From: CBDDFS01 sp965227255 | GTDB lineage: Bacteria > Bacteroidota > Bacteroidia > Flavobacteriales_E > Vicingaceae | Assembly (NCBI GenBank): GCA_965227255.1 | Contig: CBDDFS010000001.1 | Location: 1-64,000 of the forward strand | Direction: 5' to 3' | DNA: 64,000 nucleotides | Shown here: piece after piece, positions 18,103-27,872 of the stretch | How the letters are laid out: each line of letters begins with the position of its first letter | How positions within the stretch are numbered: position 1 is the stretch's first letter | Program-made: the position numbers and the translations under genes | Notes under the pieces: model-generated | Database searches by the model: none | What the model saw: only the letters and a program-made list of their open reading frames with translations | What the model was told of the DNA's origin: nothing

Positions 18103-19583
18103 ATGTAATTCAGAGGTTGCTTTTGTCCGTCTTTTAAACGATAACATTTCAGTTTATCGGCAAAGACAGAGGACTTGTAAATAGACTTGTTCAAGAGCAT
18201 TCTCACGCATTCCTGAATACCTTCTACAATGGAAGGATGAGGATGAATCATATTTGACAACTCATCGATTCCTTTGTTCATATAAATCAGCAATGCCACG
18301 GACTGAATCGCACTGGATGCGTGCTCTCCCACTGCCCTCATACCGAGTATCTTCATTTCATCATCATCAGACACGATGATCTTGAAGAATCCCTTCGTCT
18401 GTCGCATGGCAATAGCCCTGGCAATCATCGAAAAATCAATTTTAGCCACCCGGATCGGGATGTTTTTTTCCTGAGCCTGTTGTTCATTCATGCCCACGGC
18501 CGCCACCTCAGGTGCAAGGAACATGATGGTAGAAATGTTGTCGTAGTGAATCGGTTCTACCGGGAAAGGGGCAAACATTTTAATAACAGCATGCCTTGCT
18601 TCACGCTCACCCACGTTTACGAGTGCCATGTGCCCCGAGATATCACCAACTGCATAAATGTGGCTTACATTGGTCTGTGTATCAACATCTCCAATGTGAA
18701 GCCCTCTTTCGCTCATCTGCACACCGGCGTTGTCGAGGTTCAGACTTTCAACATTGGGCACTCTGCCAACCGATAGCAGAGCCTTTTCAACCCGGAAAAC
18801 TTCCCTGTTGCCATTCTTGTGCTCCAGCTCATACTCTACTTCTCCATCAACGATCTCCATGCGCACCAGATTTGAGCTTCCATGGACCACGGCCCCCATT
18901 TCTTTCAATTGGTTGGATACCACCTGGGATATGTCTTCATCTTCAAAAGGAAGAATTCGATCGGCTTTATCAATCAAATAGACCTTGGTCTTGCCAAAAT
19001 TCGAAAGCATGGTGGCAAATTCACAACCTATGACCCCGGCACCAAGAATGACCAGACTTTTGGGGAATTCTTCCATATGCATGATACCATCGCTGGTCAT
19101 GATGATCTTTTCATCAACCGGTATGTCCTTGAGCTTTCTCGGTCTGGAACCGGTGGCGATCAGTGTATTCTCGGCATAGATCGTGTATTCCTCACCATTT
19201 TCCTTGGTTATTTTGATCTCTTTATCGGTTACGAAACTACCTACTCCTTTTTCGTATGTAATCAGATTCGTTTCCGAGTGAATAATTCTCAAATGACATG
19301 ATAACTGGAATTTCCGATCAAAAATGGCCGAATTGATTACATCTTTGACCTTTTCAAAGGACACATCCATATCCTGAGAATTTGTAATCTCCTTACTGGC
19401 AATCTTGTATTTATTGGAAAATTCCCACATGGTCTTTGAAGCGAGAGCACCGTCGTAAATTCCTGCTCCACCAAGACGGACCTTTTCAATAAGTATGACT
19501 CGTTTACCAAAATCTATGGCTCTCATGGCACCGGCATAACCCGCCGGTCCTCCGCCAATTACACAGAGGTCATACTTTTCCAT
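18084..19583 (-). CDS. Flavoprotein disulfide reductase homologue lacking the redox cysteines
   Basis: 499 aa. The N-terminal FAD motif is IGGGPAGYAGAM (residues 9-20), a second dinucleotide motif is ILGAGVIGCEFA, and the late FAD motif is HIYAVGDISG. The dimer-interface His-Pro is present (MIHPHPSIVEGIQE). The dihydrolipoamide-dehydrogenase active site GGTCLNVGCIPSK is replaced by GGAGIYDGALASK (residues 38-50), so both cysteines are absent (Gly41, Ala46). It cannot do dithiol-disulfide exchange in the usual way. A transhydrogenase- or diaphorase-like NAD(P)H oxidoreductase is possible, but soluble transhydrogenase keeps one Cys here. It stands 66 bases downstream of ilvE. Confidence 0.8.
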   Translation of the reverse strand: MEKYDLCVIGGGPAGYAGAMRAIDFGKRVILIEKVRLGGAGIYDGALASKTMWEFSNKYKIASKEITNSQDMDVSFEKVKDVINSAIFDRKFQLSCHLRIIHSETNLITYEKGVGSFVTDKEIKITKENGEEYTIYAENTLIATGSRPRKLKDIPVDEKIIMTSDGIMHMEEFPKSLVILGAGVIGCEFATMLSNFGKTKVYLIDKADRILPFEDEDISQVVSNQLKEMGAVVHGSSNLVRMEIVDGEVEYELEHKNGNREVFRVEKALLSVGRVPNVESLNLDNAGVQMSERGLHIGDVDTQTNVSHIYAVGDISGHMALVNVGEREARHAVIKMFAPFPVEPIHYDNISTIMFLAPEVAAVGMNEQQAQEKNIPIRVAKIDFSMIARAIAMRQTKGFFKIIVSDDDEMKILGMRAVGEHASSAIQSVALLIYMNKGIDELSNMIHPHPSIVEGIQECVRMLLNKSIYKSSVFADKLKCYRLKDGQKQPLNYIKEKAS

Positions 19584-19649
19584 TGGATAAGATCAAATAA
19601 TTATATGTTGTATTGAGATGGAGAAAAGAAAAAGATGCTTTCAAATGCT

Positions 19650-20723
19650 TCATAGAACCTCCACCCAGCCAAATGTATCTTCGATGGATCCATATTTCAA
19701 TGCGTCGAGATAAGAAGCTATCTCATTGGAGATCTTTCTTTCGCCAACAGATGGCAATTCGATTTCCAAATCTCGATATCCGATCGATCGGATTGGCGCA
19801 ATATTAGCAGCCGTGCCGAGTCCAAATGCGTCCTCAAGTTTACCGGCCTCATAGGCATCAGCAATTTCATCAACTGTGATCCTTCTTTCCTCAACTGTAT
19901 AACCGAGCTTCCTGGCCACTTGTATCACACTGTCTCTTGTAATTCCCTCAAGAATAGTTTGTGATTCCAAAGAAGGCGTGATCAGAATTCCATCTACGAT
20001 GAACATTAAATTCATTGTTCCCGCTTCTTCCACATATTTATGTTCCACAGAGTCGGTCCAGATCAACTGATGATATCCATCTTCGGCTGCCAGTTGCGCA
20101 GGATACATCGCTGCGGCATAATTACCTGCAGCCTTGGCAAATCCCACACCGCCTGTGGCTGCCCGTGAAAATTTCTCTTCCACCTTCACCCTGACAGGTT
20201 CGGCATAGTAACTTGAAGCCGGAGAGCAAATAATCATAAAAGTGTGCTCAATCCCCGGTTTAACTCCCAAAAAGATCTCGTCAGAGAACATGAATGGTCT
20301 CAGATACAAAGAATGTCCCTCAATATTTGGAACCCAAGCTGAATCGAGTTTTACAAGCTCCTTCAATGCCGAAACAAATGTTTCTTCCGGAATAGATGGC
20401 ATGCACATTCTCTCTGCCGAAATATTCATTCGACGGGCATTGTTGTAAGGTCTGAACAATCTGACCTTGCCATCTTTGCCCTTGTAGGCCTTCATTCCTT
20501 CGAAAATGGACTGACCGTAATGCAGGGAGCACATGGCAGGACTGATGCTGATATTGTCATAGGGAACAATCTTTCCGCTATTCCAGGCACCATCCCTATA
20601 CTCAGCAATAAACATATGATCAGTAAAATCTCTCCCGAATTTGAAATCAGTGATTTCCTTTCCTTCGAGTTTTGACTTTTCGACCTTTGTTATGCTGAAT
20701 TTTTGCTGTTCTACCCCTATCAT
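19650..20723 (-). CDS. ilvE: Branched-chain amino acid aminotransferase
   Basis: 357 aa from the ATG at 20723 (the frame extends to a TTG at 20741). Fold-type IV PLP enzyme for the last step of Leu, Ile and Val synthesis or the first of their breakdown. The PLP lysine is in GGVGFAKAAGNYAA (about residue 197). The class-IV signature continues through VEEAGTMNLMFI and LEGITRDSVIQ. Length and N-terminal region match the longer, eukaryote-like BCAT type. It is preceded by purC on the same strand. Confidence 0.94.
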   Translation of the reverse strand: MIGVEQQKFSITKVEKSKLEGKEITDFKFGRDFTDHMFIAEYRDGAWNSGKIVPYDNISISPAMCSLHYGQSIFEGMKAYKGKDGKVRLFRPYNNARRMNISAERMCMPSIPEETFVSALKELVKLDSAWVPNIEGHSLYLRPFMFSDEIFLGVKPGIEHTFMIICSPASSYYAEPVRVKVEEKFSRAATGGVGFAKAAGNYAAAMYPAQLAAEDGYHQLIWTDSVEHKYVEEAGTMNLMFIVDGILITPSLESQTILEGITRDSVIQVARKLGYTVEERRITVDEIADAYEAGKLEDAFGLGTAANIAPIRSIGYRDLEIELPSVGERKISNEIASYLDALKYGSIEDTFGWVEVL

Positions 20724-20770
20724 TTTCTTATTTATGTCCAATATACAATTTTTAGCAAAATAACTGAAAG

Positions 20771-21730
20771 TTATCGCTCGCTCAAAGCCTCCAAAGCCTT
20801 AATCACATTGCTTTCCACTCTTTTATAGATGTCATCATCCGAGTGAGATTCCAATTCTTCACCCGTGATGTTACGGTATAATTCGAGATAGCGCATAGAA
20901 ACTCTTTCAACAATGTCATCATCCATTTCCGGCATGTTTTGCCCTTCCAATCCCTGAAAATCATTCTCCATCAACCATTCCCGGATAAACTCTTTACTAA
21001 GTTGCTTCTGTTTCTCGCCTCTTTCCTGCAACTCCTGGTATGTATTCTTATAGAAATACCTTGAACTGTCGGGTGTATGAATCTCATCCATAAGAACAAT
21101 GTCACCATTGTGATAACCAAATTCGTATTTCGTATCTACAAGAATAAGGCCCATGTCGGCAGCATAATTCGTTCCAAGTTCAAATAGTTTTCTCGTATAG
21201 TTCTCAAGTTTGGCATATTCTTCCTCAGAAATAATGCCCTGGGCAATAATCTCTTCTCGACTTATATCCTCATCATGACCATCAGATGCCTTGGTAGCCG
21301 GTGTGATGATAGGTTCCGGAAATTTATCGTTTTCCTTCATGCCTTCAGGCATCCTTACGCCACAGATCATTCTTTCGCCACTTTTGTAAACTCTCCAGGA
21401 ATGACCGGAAAGATATCCTCTGATGACCATTTCAATCTTTATTGGCTCACATTTTATGCCAATAGCGGCATTGGGATCTGGAGTTGATAAAATCCAATTC
21501 GGGACGATATCTTCACTCATCTTCAACATGCGTGCTGCGATCTGATTCAAAACCTGTCCTTTGAACGGAATCTGTCTTGGTAGAATAAAGTCAAAGGCTG
21601 AAATTCGATCACTGGCGATCATTACCAGATATTTTCCTTCTATTTCATAAACATCCCTCACCTTACCTCGATAAAATGATGTCTGACCGGGTAACTGAAA
21701 ATTGGTTTCATGAATGGTTTGTGCTGCCAT
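20771..21730 (-). CDS. purC: SAICAR synthetase (phosphoribosylaminoimidazole-succinocarboxamide synthase)
   Basis: 319 aa, the longer form of the family. It ligates CAIR and aspartate using ATP in purine synthesis. Recognisable stretches are YRGKVRDVYEIEGKYLVMIASDRISAFD cut at its two ends, the signature VIRGYLSGHSWRVYKSGE region, LILVDTKYEFGYHNG and DEIHTPDSSRYF. The ATG at 21730 is three bases from the phoH stop, so it was probably the second gene of a phoH-purC-ilvE unit. Confidence 0.95.
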   Translation of the reverse strand: MAAQTIHETNFQLPGQTSFYRGKVRDVYEIEGKYLVMIASDRISAFDFILPRQIPFKGQVLNQIAARMLKMSEDIVPNWILSTPDPNAAIGIKCEPIKIEMVIRGYLSGHSWRVYKSGERMICGVRMPEGMKENDKFPEPIITPATKASDGHDEDISREEIIAQGIISEEEYAKLENYTRKLFELGTNYAADMGLILVDTKYEFGYHNGDIVLMDEIHTPDSSRYFYKNTYQELQERGEKQKQLSKEFIREWLMENDFQGLEGQNMPEMDDDIVERVSMRYLELYRNITGEELESHSDDDIYKRVESNVIKALEALSER

Positions 21731-21733
21731 GTT

Positions 21734-22661
21734 TTATTCTTCGTATGCTTTAATGATTTTCTTTACCAATGGATGTCTCATTACATCTCTTTCGTCAAAT
21801 TCGATGATCTGAACTCCATCAACCTTCTTTAGCAACTTCATCGCCTGGATAAGACCCGAGGTTCTCTTGTCTTTCAGATCGATCTGAGATACATCTCCAG
21901 TGACTATGAACTTGGCATTCTTGCCCATTCTGGTCACAAACATCTTAAACTGGCTTTGAGTTGCGTTCTGCGCTTCATCTAGGATCACAAAGGCATGATC
22001 GAGGGTTCTTCCTCTCATGTATGCCAGAGGCGCTATTTGAATTGTGCCTGTCTGCAGGTATTCCATGAGTTTATCATAGGGATCATATCATTCAAGGCAT
22101 CGTACAGAGGTTGAAGATATGGATCCATTTTATCCTTGAGATCACCCGGAAGGAAACCCAGATTCTCCCCTGCTTCTACTGCAGGGCGAGTTAAAATGAT
22201 CTTTCTGACAGCCCTTTCCTTCAGATACTTTACGGCAAGTGCGACTGCAGTGTATGTCTTTCCGGTACCTGCCGGACCTGTTGCAAGGATCAGGTCTTTC
22301 GTTTTTAAAGCTCCAACCAATTCCCTCTGGTTTTCGGAATGAGCTTTGATCATATTACCTTTGACTCCATGAAGTATGAGGTCATTTGGTCCGCTTTTTT
22401 TCGGATCAGCATCCTGTTCAGAATGTCGGAAACATCACTGGCCTCTAAGGATCTGTTTGAAGAAAACATCAATTAGGATGGCCATTTTTTTTTGGTGAAT
22501 TTTGACAATTCCCTTTCACTACCAATGGCCTTGATTTGATTTCCCCTTGCAACGATTTTTAATTTCGGAAAGTAATCTCTGATGACTTTCAGATTCTCGT
22601 TGTTAACTCCATAAAGATTGATCGGATTGTGTCCTTCTAAAGTAAGTTCTCTCTCTCCCAA
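21734..22661 (-). pseudogene. phoH: PhoH-family ATPase, broken by about four frameshifts
   Basis: Three reading-frame pieces together cover a whole PhoH protein (about 310 aa). The first (22473-22661, TTG start) is the N-terminal KH-like part with FPKLKIVARGNQIKAIGSE. The second (22033-22353) has the Walker A region LATGPAGTGKTYTAVALA and RPAVEAGENLGFLPGDL. The third (21734-22066) has Walker B FVILDEAQNA and the C-terminus. Frame changes fall at the T9 run 22485-22493, near 22467-22473, at or near the T7 run 22395-22401, and near 22078. At 22078 one added base restores IPYDKLMEYLQTG. PhoH proteins are RNA-linked P-loop NTPases. Several shifts sit on homopolymers, so sequencing error is as likely as decay. 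Confidence 0.85.
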
Positions 22662-22712
22662 TAGTCAGTTTTTATCGCAGATTTCCTAGACTGCCACGAC
22701 CAAAATAATTGC

Positions 22713-22720
22713 TATTTTTG
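22713..22720 (+). promoter_or_regulatory. Candidate -7 element for the SAM hydroxide adenosyltransferase gene
   Basis: TATTTTTG matches TAnnTTTG. Transcription from it would begin near 22727, downstream of the TTG codons at 22709 and 22718 and upstream of the GTG at 22760, so it helps choose the start. A -33 element is not evident. Confidence 0.4.
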
Positions 22721-22759
22721 ATCACCTCAAATGTATCAAAAACTTCAGTAGGGCGCTTT

Positions 22760-23539
22760 GTGGGAATCGTAACTTTAACAACAGATCTTGGACTCAAAGA
22801 TTACTATGTTGGTTCTTTAAAAGGTGCTCTCCTGTCTGAATGTCCCGATGCCCAGGTTGTGGATATCAGTCACGAAATTACCAGTTTCGATATTCTTGAA
22901 GCATCTGTAGTCATCCGAAACTCCTTCAGAGATTTTCCTGAAGGCACGGTGCATATCATTGGTGTAAATCCCAATGCGGATGAAGACATGAGACATCTTG
23001 TTGTTTTCATTCATGAACAGTATTTCATCATGCCCGACAACGGACTTTGCAGTCTGATTTTTGATTCCGTGCCGGATGAAGTTGTAGAAATCACCATTAT
23101 TCAACAAGCCGAATTGCAGAGTTTTCCGGCAAAAGACATCTATCTCAAAGCAGCCGGACATATTACCAGAGGAGGAAGTCTCGATCTCATAGGCAAGAAG
23201 ATCAATGACATGAAAGAGATGATCATGTTCAAGGCCAGAATGGAGGAAAAGGCCATTGTGGGATCTGTAGTTTACATTGATAAATACGGCAATGTGATCA
23301 CGAACATTCCTGAGATCTTGTTCCAACAGATGAAGAAGTACACAGAATTCTCAATTAATCCGGGTTATTACGAGATCAAACAGATCTCAACACGATATGG
23401 TGATGTTCCCAGTGGTGAAAAGCTGGCATTGTTCAATTCCAAAGGCATGCTCGAAATTGCTGTCAACCAGGGATCGGCAGCAGAATTGATCGGATTCCAA
23501 CTCACGCAACCCATAAGAATTGTTTTCGATGATTATTAG
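22760..23539 (+). CDS. S-adenosyl-L-methionine hydroxide adenosyltransferase (DUF62 family)
   Basis: The family hydrolyses SAM to adenosine and methionine and is related to the fluorinase and chlorinase. The frame opens at TTG 22709, but family members begin close to the GIVTLTTDLG strand, so GTG 22760 is preferred (259 aa). The SAM-binding opening TDLGLKDYYVGSLKG, the VVDISHEI strand, the FIMPDNGLCSLIF motif and the C-terminal barrel segment YIDKYGNVITNIP are all present. No halogenase-type insertion was noticed. It is followed by the ABM-domain gene with an 11-base overlap. Confidence 0.88.
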   Translation: MGIVTLTTDLGLKDYYVGSLKGALLSECPDAQVVDISHEITSFDILEASVVIRNSFRDFPEGTVHIIGVNPNADEDMRHLVVFIHEQYFIMPDNGLCSLIFDSVPDEVVEITIIQQAELQSFPAKDIYLKAAGHITRGGSLDLIGKKINDMKEMIMFKARMEEKAIVGSVVYIDKYGNVITNIPEILFQQMKKYTEFSINPGYYEIKQISTRYGDVPSGEKLALFNSKGMLEIAVNQGSAAELIGFQLTQPIRIVFDDY

Positions 23540-23822
23540 AATTGTAAAAATGACTTTTCAGCCTGAAAAAACGCAGGAATTCTTAGAAATCTTTGATCTG
23601 AATAAGGAGAAGATCCGATCATTTGAAGGCGTTGAAAAACTGGAACTTTACCGAGATAAAAATGAATCAAACATCTTCTTCACTTACAGTGTATGGGGAG
23701 ATATTCATGAATTAGAGAACTATCGAAGGTCTGAACTGTTTAAAGGAGTCTGGACCAAAACACGGGAGCTATTCAAAGAAAAAGCGGAAGCCTGGTCCGT
23801 TGATAAATTGGTTTCCCTTTAA
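23529..23822 (+). CDS. Small antibiotic-biosynthesis-monooxygenase (ABM) domain protein
   Basis: 97 aa from the ATG at 23529, which overlaps the end of the upstream gene; the frame extends to a TTG at 23520. It is a ferredoxin-like alpha/beta fold, with an opening IIRIVKMTFQPEK strand, a helix EFLEIFDLNKEKIRSFEGVEKLE, then IFFTYSVWGDIHELENYRRSELF, typical of dimeric ABM/quinol-monooxygenase-like proteins. Substrate is unknown. Overlap with the DUF62 gene suggests co-translation. Confidence 0.75.
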   Translation: MIIRIVKMTFQPEKTQEFLEIFDLNKEKIRSFEGVEKLELYRDKNESNIFFTYSVWGDIHELENYRRSELFKGVWTKTRELFKEKAEAWSVDKLVSL

Positions 23823-23896
23823 TCCTCTGAACTCATTTATAATCCTGAATAAGACAATATATTGAATAGGTATTGGTTTATTTGTTGAATATTGAT

Positions 23897-26361
23897 TTGA
23901 AATCTTTCCTCAGACATATCTTCTTCATTTCATTCACTTGCTTCTTTCTGGGAACAAATGCTCAGGAAACTGCTCTGGTGAAAGGTGTAGTAACTGATTC
24001 CGACGGCATTCCCATCGAAGCGGCCAGTGTATCCATAGTTGGCTCCAGTAAGGGTGAGATCACAGACGATCGTGGTCAATTCGAATTGGAAATTCCTTCC
24101 AATCAGGATGTGGTTATTGGTGTGTCCCACATTAGTTATGTCCTGTATACACAAAGTGTCAATCTGGTTCCGGGTGAAACATTTATAATGGACACCAAAA
24201 TGCAGAGTTCGTCGAGGGAATTGAAGCCCATCACAGTGAAAGATCAGACTGATGATGCCACAACGATGGAGAAAATCAATCCAAAAGTCCTGAATTCCGT
24301 GCCCAATCCATCAGGATCAATCGAAAACGGTTTTGAAGACCTTACCCAGTGTTGTATCTTCCAATGAATTGAGTTCAACATATTCTGTCCGCGGTGGTAA
24401 TTTCGACGAGAACCTGATCTATGTGAATGATATTGAGGTATATCGGCCTCAATTATACTCCTCAGGAGAACAGGAAGGTTTGAGTTTTATCAATTCCAAA
24501 ATGGTTTCGGCCCTTTCATTTTCTGCAGGTGGATTCGAAGCCAGATATGGAGATAAGATGTCCTCTGTGCTTGACGTGAAGTACAAAAAGCCCTATTCTT
24601 TCCTTACATCCGCTGAAATAAGTCTTCTTGGCTTTGATGTGCACACAGAAGGCTCGGCCAATAGTCATCGCCTTAAATACATCCTTGGATTTCGTCAGCG
24701 ACGCAACAACTACCTTCTTTCTTCATTAGACACCAGAGGAGAATACCAACCCATATTTTCTGATATTCAGGCATACCTTACATACGACATCACTCAATCC
24801 TGGGAGATCAGCGCACTGGTGAATGCAGCTTACAACAAATTCAGATTCATCCCAGATGTACGGGAAACAGAATTCGGGACCTTGCAGCAGGCTCTTCAGC
24901 TTACGGTTTATTTCGATGGACAGGAGATCAGTAATTACGAAACTTACTTTGGCTCGGTGACCAATACCTTTCAGCTGGGTGAAAAAGACGAACTGGCAAT
25001 CATTTTTTCAGCCGTGAGGTCATTTGAAGACGAGACAGCCGATGTGATGGGTCAATATTTTATCAATGAACTCGACAAAAGTTTTGACAATATTGGTGAT
25101 GTTGCATTCAACCGGGGAGTGGGCACTTATCTGGATCATGCCAGGAATTATCTGACTGTAGAATGGCTGAATTCTCAGTTTATCTATAGAGCGAAAAGAG
25201 GTGATCATAATATTGAGATCGGTGGACAATACCGTTCTGAATTCATAAAGGATCGGCTCAGTGAATGGGTGATGCTGGATAGTGCCGGTTTCGCACAGCC
25301 AAAAACTCCAGACAATCCGGGATTTCCTTCCGACAGAAGCACTAACCTGGAAGTCACAGAGAGAATTAGGGCAAGTAATGAATTGAATTCCTTCAGGACA
25401 AGTATTTATGCTCAAGATGTAATCAATTGGGAATCTGAAACCTCTTCAAATAAATCCCCTCGCCATTGGAGCCAGAGTAGCTTACTGGAGTTATAACGAT
25501 GAAACTATCTTCAGTCCGAGAGCCACATTCACCGTGGTTCCGAAATGGCAACGCAATTACAGATTCCAATTTTCTTCCGGTATATATCAGCAACAACCTT
25601 TTTACAGGGAGGTTCGTGATCTGGAAGGAAACCTAAATCCGAATATCAAATCTCAAAGATCCATCCACTTCATTGCCGGAAGTCATTACATTTTCCAGGC
25701 ATGGGGAAGACCTTTCAAATTTTCATCTGAGGTCTATTTTAAATGGATGGACCAATTGGTGCCTTATATCATCGACAATGTCAGAATTCGATATTTCGGA
25801 CAAAACAATTCCCGAGGTTATGCCACTGGAGTTGAATTTAAGGTCAATGGTGAGTTTGTTAAAAATGCTGAATCCTGGTTCAGTCTCGGTCTTCTTAGAA
25901 CCCAGGAGGATATTCAGGATGACTTCATTGTCAATGGCGATGGCAGTGTAACGTATCCGGGTTTCATTCCCAGACCAACTGATCAGACGGTAAATTTCAG
26001 TCTATTCTTTCAGGATTATCTGCCAAAAAATCCGACGCTTAAATTCAACATCACCCTTCATTATGCAACCGGCCTGGCATTCGGACCACCACAATCCCCA
26101 AAGTATCAGCACACACTGAGAATTCCTCCCTATCGAAGAGTTGACATGGGAATAAGTAAAAGACTGCTAAGTGAGACAAGAGAGAGAAGAAATCAAGTAG
26201 GTTTCAGATCGATCTGGGCCAGTCTTGAATTCTTTAACCTGATGGCCATCAACAATACGATTTCATACATCTGGGTGAAAGACGTTACCAATACGGTTTA
26301 TGCCGTTCCGAATTACTTGACAAACAGATTGGTGAACGTCAAGTTATCAATGACATTCTAA
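23897..26361 (+). pseudogene. TonB-dependent outer-membrane receptor with CarboxypepD_reg-like domain, split by two frameshifts
   Basis: Three pieces make one receptor of about 820 aa. Piece 1 (to 24367) has a signal peptide (TTG start, MKSFLRHIFFISF...) and an N-terminal carboxypeptidase-regulatory-like domain (VKGVVTDSDGIPIEAASVSI). Piece 2 (24333-25496) carries the plug signature LKTLPSV...STYSVRGGNFDENLIYVNDIEVYRP and the first barrel strands. Piece 3 (25534-26361) is the rest of the barrel, ending LVNVKLSMTF. Removing one A from 24324-24327 joins piece 1 to 2 as SIETVLKTLPSVV. A second shift near 25436-25450 joins piece 2 to 3 (LQINPLAIGARVAYWSYNDE). The substrate cannot be inferred. Confidence 0.85.
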
Positions 26362-26879
26362 AGATCTCCTTCGATCTTCTCCTGATCAGTTTCGTAGGTG
26401 AATGACTTGAATACCTTGTCGAATACAGGTGAGGCATCGTGAAAATCTTCCTCTGAATGTTTGCCCGTGATCAGTGTCATCTCCCCTTCCCTGTTATAAA
26501 AACAAACTTTTTCCTTCATCCGACCGGCATCTGTTTCGTAATCAAATACCAAATAGGTCGCTTCATCGTCTCTTGCTTTGATAACACCTTTCTCCTGAAG
26601 AACAAGTTTGTCGTAAGAGCTTTCCAGCAATAACTCAAAACGTTCCATGAATTGATCTTTATTCATATTGGTCAGCTCATAAAATGTGATGTCTAGTGTG
26701 GCACCCTCAGGGCTCTGCATAACCAGGGCTACGGCTTCTGATTTCGCCATATCAGAGCGTTTCCACTCTTCCGGAAGTTCGACCGTAAATGAATACGCCT
26801 CTGACGTATAGAACATCATGTTTTGTGAGACCGCATTTGTGCCCCACAATGCTATTAGAATCAAAAAGAGTGTTCTCAT
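26358..26879 (-). CDS. Secreted protein of unknown function (PsbP-like pattern)
   Basis: 173 aa with a signal peptide (LFLILIALWGTNAVSQ). The mature part opens with a hydrophobic-aromatic strand and 'F-T-V-E-L-P-E-E-W' (residues about 31-40), a pattern seen in PsbP/DUF1795-like small secreted proteins. It then has alternating strands and a final amphipathic helix. No catalytic motif is visible. Its ATG overlaps the stop of the upstream lipoprotein gene (TAATG), and its end overlaps the TonB receptor end by four bases. Confidence 0.6.
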   Translation of the reverse strand: MRTLFLILIALWGTNAVSQNMMFYTSEAYSFTVELPEEWKRSDMAKSEAVALVMQSPEGATLDITFYELTNMNKDQFMERFELLLESSYDKLVLQEKGVIKARDDEATYLVFDYETDAGRMKEKVCFYNREGEMTLITGKHSEEDFHDASPVFDKVFKSFTYETDQEKIEGDL

Positions 26880-27835
26880 TAGTAGTACTGGAATGAAGTC
26901 TGAGTCTTACCGTTGATGAAGAATGTCAATTTATATCCTTCAGAAGTGCAATCTCCGGCAAAGCTTTCAGTCTTTGACGATACATCATATGTGTATCCTG
27001 CTTCAGCTTTCATAAAGTTCGACTGATTCGTGTATTTTAGTTCTCCTTCTATTGCCTTGTAAGGTCCTTCGAAGGTACCCGTTGGACTACAATTGATCCA
27101 TTTGATCGGAGTTGGAATTGTAGTAATAAATGGAGTACCATCTTTTGCCGTACCCACTTCGGCATTTGTTCCATCGGCCTCCAGCATCCAGGTAACGCCA
27201 GCAAAAGTTCCATCGGTCGACTGATATGTTCTTTTCTTGGTGATCGCCCATGCTCTTGTATCATTCGAATTATTGTCAAATGTGATATTAAGATTACCTG
27301 AGATTTTATGTACGATGGTTTTGTTGGTCGGACTCAAGACCATCCATACTTTGCCACCATTAACGTTGGTGATCGTCAAGACACCGTTGAATGTGAGGGT
27401 TTGATTATTAACCGTGAACAAGACTTTATAATTTGTAAAGGTCAGAGTCATTTGAGCACCTGAATCAGACCACATGGTACCGCTGATCAATGAGGCAGTG
27501 ATGCTGCCGCTTAATACTCTCTTCTGGCAATTTGTAGTGCTATCATATACAAATTTGTACGTCCCTCCTGTGCTATCAATTCTAACCACTCCGCAAGGAA
27601 GAATCACCCCACTTCCTGAGGCAGAACGGCCTGTTGAAATTCCTGTATTTTCAAGTGCTGAAAAAATATCGTCGATGGCATTGTCATATTCAGTCCTTGC
27701 TGTTTCATCATTTGAGCCCTGTTCTCCGGGAGTAGAAATTTCTGGAATAATAGGATCATCCTCTTCTTTCTTACATGAATTAAATGCAAGCAAGAGAACG
27801 GCAACAAACAAGGAAAGAATCTTGAAATTTTTCAT
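26879..27835 (-). CDS. Lipoprotein of unknown function
   Basis: 318 aa. A lipoprotein signal (FVAVLLLAFNSC) is followed by an acidic linker, then an extended beta-rich region with repeated T/S/N-rich strands (LTFTNYKVLFTVNNQTLTFNGVL). A possible disulfide pair is seen in SCxxCGV-like positions (ILPCGVVRI and TTNCQKRV) and another near the C-terminus. I do not recognise a family. It is translationally coupled to the PsbP-like gene downstream. Confidence 0.65.
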   Translation of the reverse strand: MKNFKILSLFVAVLLLAFNSCKKEEDDPIIPEISTPGEQGSNDETARTEYDNAIDDIFSALENTGISTGRSASGSGVILPCGVVRIDSTGGTYKFVYDSTTNCQKRVLSGSITASLISGTMWSDSGAQMTLTFTNYKVLFTVNNQTLTFNGVLTITNVNGGKVWMVLSPTNKTIVHKISGNLNITFDNNSNDTRAWAITKKRTYQSTDGTFAGVTWMLEADGTNAEVGTAKDGTPFITTIPTPIKWINCSPTGTFEGPYKAIEGELKYTNQSNFMKAEAGYTYDVSSKTESFAGDCTSEGYKLTFFINGKTQTSFQYY

Positions 27836-27872
27836 TTGATTAAATTTTAACTAATTACGAATATACGCGCAT

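Noticed and set aside
18084..19583. Calling this gene lpd or sthA.
   Set aside because: Dihydrolipoamide dehydrogenase needs CxxxxC, and soluble transhydrogenase retains one Cys in that site. Here both positions are non-cysteine, so neither name is justified.
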